This document shows, one piece after another, positions 5,271 through 7,337 of a stretch of DNA of 7,337 bases. The notes beneath the pieces were generated by a model. That model ran no database searches. It was not told the DNA's origin and saw only the letters and a list, made by a program, of their open reading frames with translations. The stretch comes from Cloacimonetes bacterium UBA4175 (GTDB lineage Bacteria > Cloacimonadota > Cloacimonadia > Cloacimonadales > Cloacimonadaceae). Within the stretch, counting starts at the first letter, position 1, and each line of letters opens with the position of its first letter. The position numbers were made by a program, and so were the translations under genes. The stretch is taken from NCBI GenBank assembly GCA_002379855.1, contig DFUX01000002.1, positions 1 through 7,337 on the forward strand, written 5' to 3'.

Positions 5271-6971
5271 CTATTTGAGCAACAGCATCTTGCGGGTCTG
5301 GCTCTCTCCGTCTCCGCTCAGGCGCAGCAGGTAGGTGCCGGAGGCAAGGTCCCTGCCCCGCTCGTCTTTACCATCGAAGCTGACGCTGTGGCGTCCCCGG
5401 CCGAGGAAGCCCTGTGCCAGGCGCCGCACCCTCGCGCCCCTGATGTCGTAGATATCCAAAGTGTAGCCGATTGAGGGTTTGCGCACTTCAAAGCTGATGG
5501 TGGTGCTGGGGTTGAAGGGGTTCGGATAGTTCTGTTCCAGCAGGAAGGCGGCAGGGCTTGGCGCGGTGGGGTCAGAGACGGGTGTCTTCGCGCTCATGCG
5601 GGCCACAAAGATGTCCTTTCCGCCCTGGCTGTACATGATGGGGTTTTCTCCAAAGGTGCTGTTGAGGTTAAAATATCCGGTCACGTAGATGTTGTTTTCA
5701 GAGTCGATTGCCAGAGCGTAGGCGATGTCGAATCCGGGGCCTCCGGCGCTTTGCACAGCCAACCAGGTGCCCGCTGAATTGATCTTGGCCACGAAAATGT
5801 CGTTGGAGCCGCTGCTGTTTTTGGTGATGGTGCCGAATTTGGCCTGTCCCGTGAAACCACCCGCCACCTGCAGGTTGCCATAGGAATCTATCGCCAAGTC
5901 GTTGCAACTGATCACGTTGTAGCCACCCGCCTGGCGTGCCCAGAGCCAGGCTCCCGAGGCGTTCAGCTTGGCCACGAAGACCTCGGCATAGGATCCCTCA
6001 ATGGCGGTGAGACGATAGGGACCAAAGGTTGCCGCGATACGGAACAAACCGGCGATATAGATGTTGCCGCTGCTGTCCGTGATGACGCGGTAGCTCCAGT
6101 CGTCGCTGATTCCGCCGCAGCTGCGCGCCCAGAGCCAGTTTCCGCCCGGATTGAGCTTGCCGACGAAGATGTCGTGGACGTCATTTCCCTGGCTGGTGAA
6201 AACCTGGTTGCCAAAACTCACGGTATCCATATAGTTTCCGGTCACCACCAGGTTTCCGGCGGGGTCAATATCCAACCCGAAGATGTGATCACTGCGAACT
6301 CCGCCGCCGCTGATGGCCCAAAGCCAGTGTCCGGCAGGATCGAGCTTGGCGATGTAGAAATCCGAACTGCCGACGCTGGTGAGATTGAAGCTGCCAAATG
6401 TGGCAGCGGTGTAAAATCTGCCGCAGATATAGGCGTTGCCGCCCTCATCCGTCCTCACGCAGCGCCCATCCGAAAAGTCCAGTCCGCCGGAGCTGACAGC
6501 CCAGAGCCAGTTGCCGGAGGGGTCGAGCTTGGCCACAAAGGTATCGCTGGAAGCGCCTGCGTTGCCATATCCGTCGCTCTGCAGGCTGATGTCGCCAAAA
6601 TTGATTGTGCCGTAATATGATCCCGTGATAAAGATGTAGCCGCTGTCAGACACGGTAATGGAGCGGGCATAGACATCATCCATACCACCTATCTTGTTCA
6701 CCCAGAGCCAGTTGCCGGAGGGGTCGAGCTTGCCGCAAAAGACATCCGACACCCCGTTTCCGGTGAGGCTGATATCCCCAAAGTTTGCGTTGGAGATGAA
6801 GCTTCCCGCGACATAACAGTTGCCCTCGGCATCCGTGGCGATGGCTTCGCCCAGGTCGTCGTTGAAGCCGCCGGCGCGCAAAGACCAGTCCCACTTTTCC
6901 GTCTGGGCGGCCAGTCCGGCTGCCAGCAGGAGCAGCAGCGCGCAAATAATTGTATGTTTCAGTGTTGGCAT
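5271..6971 (-). CDS. Secreted seven-bladed SBBP beta-propeller protein with type IX-style sorting domain
   Basis: A 566-residue paralogue of the protein encoded at 112-1800. Residues 1-22 are a signal peptide (LLLLLAAGLAA core). Residues 27-458 hold seven SBBP repeats with AGG/GGG turns, D-x-x-GN strands, TFG strands and FVAKLDPSGNWLW-like ends. Blade ends fall near residues 90, 157, 218, 281, 344 and 404, and the last FVARM strand is near 453-459. WDW at 27-29 supplies the strand that closes the ring. The repeats are less uniform than in the paralogue; one has WLA in place of WLW (403-405). Residues about 478-566 form a FlgD-like/type IX tail with LLEQNYPNPFNPST, LDIYDIRGARVRRL, LASGTYLLRL and a K-rich C-terminus. 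GGGAGG at 6976-6981 fixes the ATG at 6971. It has a good promoter at 7011-7039 and converges with the lipoprotein gene. Surface export is inferred from the tail; the ligand is unknown. Confidence 0.93.
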   Translation of the reverse strand: MPTLKHTIICALLLLLAAGLAAQTEKWDWSLRAGGFNDDLGEAIATDAEGNCYVAGSFISNANFGDISLTGNGVSDVFCGKLDPSGNWLWVNKIGGMDDVYARSITVSDSGYIFITGSYYGTINFGDISLQSDGYGNAGASSDTFVAKLDPSGNWLWAVSSGGLDFSDGRCVRTDEGGNAYICGRFYTAATFGSFNLTSVGSSDFYIAKLDPAGHWLWAISGGGVRSDHIFGLDIDPAGNLVVTGNYMDTVSFGNQVFTSQGNDVHDIFVGKLNPGGNWLWARSCGGISDDWSYRVITDSSGNIYIAGLFRIAATFGPYRLTAIEGSYAEVFVAKLNASGAWLWARQAGGYNVISCNDLAIDSYGNLQVAGGFTGQAKFGTITKNSSGSNDIFVAKINSAGTWLAVQSAGGPGFDIAYALAIDSENNIYVTGYFNLNSTFGENPIMYSQGGKDIFVARMSAKTPVSDPTAPSPAAFLLEQNYPNPFNPSTTISFEVRKPSIGYTLDIYDIRGARVRRLAQGFLGRGRHSVSFDGKDERGRDLASGTYLLRLSGDGESQTRKMLLLK

Positions 6972-7010
6972 TTAACCTCCCGTCCGACACAAGTTCGGAT
7001 TTGTGAGAGC

Positions 7011-7039
7011 ATTATGCTTCAGCTCGCCTTTTAGGTCAA
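7011..7039 (-). promoter_or_regulatory. Promoter of the second propeller gene
   Basis: The minus strand reads TTGACC (7039-7034), 17 bases, then CATAAT (7016-7011), a near-consensus housekeeping promoter. Transcription from about 7004 gives a leader of about 33 bases. That leader contains a TCCGA/TCGGA inverted repeat (6983-6999) directly beside the ribosome site at 6976-6981, which could modulate translation or bind a regulator. Confidence 0.6.
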
Positions 7040-7054
7040 GGACAATTTAATACT

Positions 7055-7258
7055 TCATTCAAACTGAGCGGGTATATTGTTATAAGTGGATAAACGTTTT
7101 TCTCCAGATAAGGGATTTTTAGACCGGATTTGAGCCAAATACCATAAGCGGACTATGGCAGAATATCCTCTTTTTCCCGCTCTGCTCCAGGTAAAAAATC
7201 TCTCTTCAATACTTGCGGCCAATAACACAAACTGCCAACTATCCCGATATTGCTTCAT
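7055..7258 (-). CDS. Possible small protein, unrecognised
   Basis: A 67-residue frame beginning MKQYRDSW and ending NNIPAQFE. It is basic, with one short hydrophobic patch (QFVLLAA) and a cluster of aromatic residues; I recognise no family, signal peptide or clear membrane segment. The start at 7258 is preferred because AGGGAGG lies six bases upstream. The frame stays open further upstream to 7297, but that start falls inside an inverted repeat and has no ribosome site. By eye the base composition is more AT-rich than the neighbouring genes. It ends 16 bases before the -35 box of the propeller gene. It may be a real short gene or a chance open frame in intergenic DNA. Confidence 0.3.
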   Translation of the reverse strand: MKQYRDSWQFVLLAASIEERFFTWSRAGKRGYSAIVRLWYLAQIRSKNPLSGEKRLSTYNNIPAQFE

Positions 7259-7293
7259 AGCGCCCTCCCTTGCTGCGACTCGCTTTGGTGCCA

Positions 7294-7330
7294 TCATCCT
7301 TAGGTCATCCCTTACCAGGTTAAGGATGAC
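7294..7330. repeat. Inverted repeat with two competing pairings at the right edge
   Basis: TCATCCTTA (7294-7302) pairs perfectly with TAAGGATGA (7321-7329). The intervening GTCATCC-C-TTA (7304-7314) can also pair with TAAGGATGAC (7321-7330), with one bulged C and a CCAGGT loop. The right arm can therefore join either left arm. It may be part of a dispersed repeat, or a leader structure for the small frame at 7055-7258; the window ends too soon to tell. Confidence 0.5.
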
Positions 7331-7337
7331 TGCCGGA

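Noticed and set aside
6174..6620. Plus-strand open frame opposite the second propeller gene, and similar frames at 457-735 and 707-997 opposite the first
   Set aside because: They are antisense translations of the regular propeller repeats, which makes their own repetition look protein-like.

Overview
The window reads as a stretch of chromosome from a Gram-negative bacterium of the Fibrobacterota-Chlorobiota-Bacteroidota (FCB) type, most likely a candidate phylum such as Cloacimonadota. The grounds are two secreted proteins ending in a type IX secretion-style sorting tail (one with the typical YPNPFNPST motif), a lipoprotein with a fused sulfatase-modifying-factor domain, and intergenic DNA rich in short dispersed repeats. 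The taxonomic call is inference; there is no rRNA or universal marker gene here.

Layout, left to right. Positions 1-111 hold two adjacent stem-loops and one copy of a 31-base repeat. Positions 112-1800 (minus) encode a secreted seven-repeat SBBP beta-propeller with a C-terminal sorting domain. Positions 1801-2401 hold no gene but are packed with repeats: an array of CGC(A/G)GAT words, a tandem pair of about 90-base units each carrying a palindrome around TCCCGGG, and a second copy of the 31-base repeat. Positions 2402-3949 (plus) encode a CPA1-family cation/proton antiporter with a C-terminal TrkA-C (RCK-C) regulatory domain. Positions 4086-5234 (plus) encode a lipoprotein with a chitobiase C-terminal-like domain followed by an FGE-sulfatase (SUMF1) domain. 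Positions 5271-6971 (minus, convergent with the lipoprotein gene) encode a second secreted seven-repeat SBBP propeller with a sorting domain. Positions 7055-7258 (minus) may encode a small unrecognised protein, and the right edge carries an inverted repeat.

The two propeller proteins are paralogues with the same architecture: signal peptide, seven blades closed by an N-terminal WxW strand, then a sorting tail. With the lipoprotein they point to an envelope- or surface-protein neighbourhood. The antiporter is an inner-membrane ion-homeostasis protein with its own candidate promoter and no evident functional tie to the others. I see no mobile element, CRISPR array, tRNA or rRNA, and no coherent multi-gene novel system. 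The most notable signals are the repeat-built intergenic region beside the first propeller gene, the DNA-level sameness of the propeller repeats, and the SUMF1-domain lipoprotein that lacks one of the two catalytic cysteines of true formylglycine-generating enzymes.
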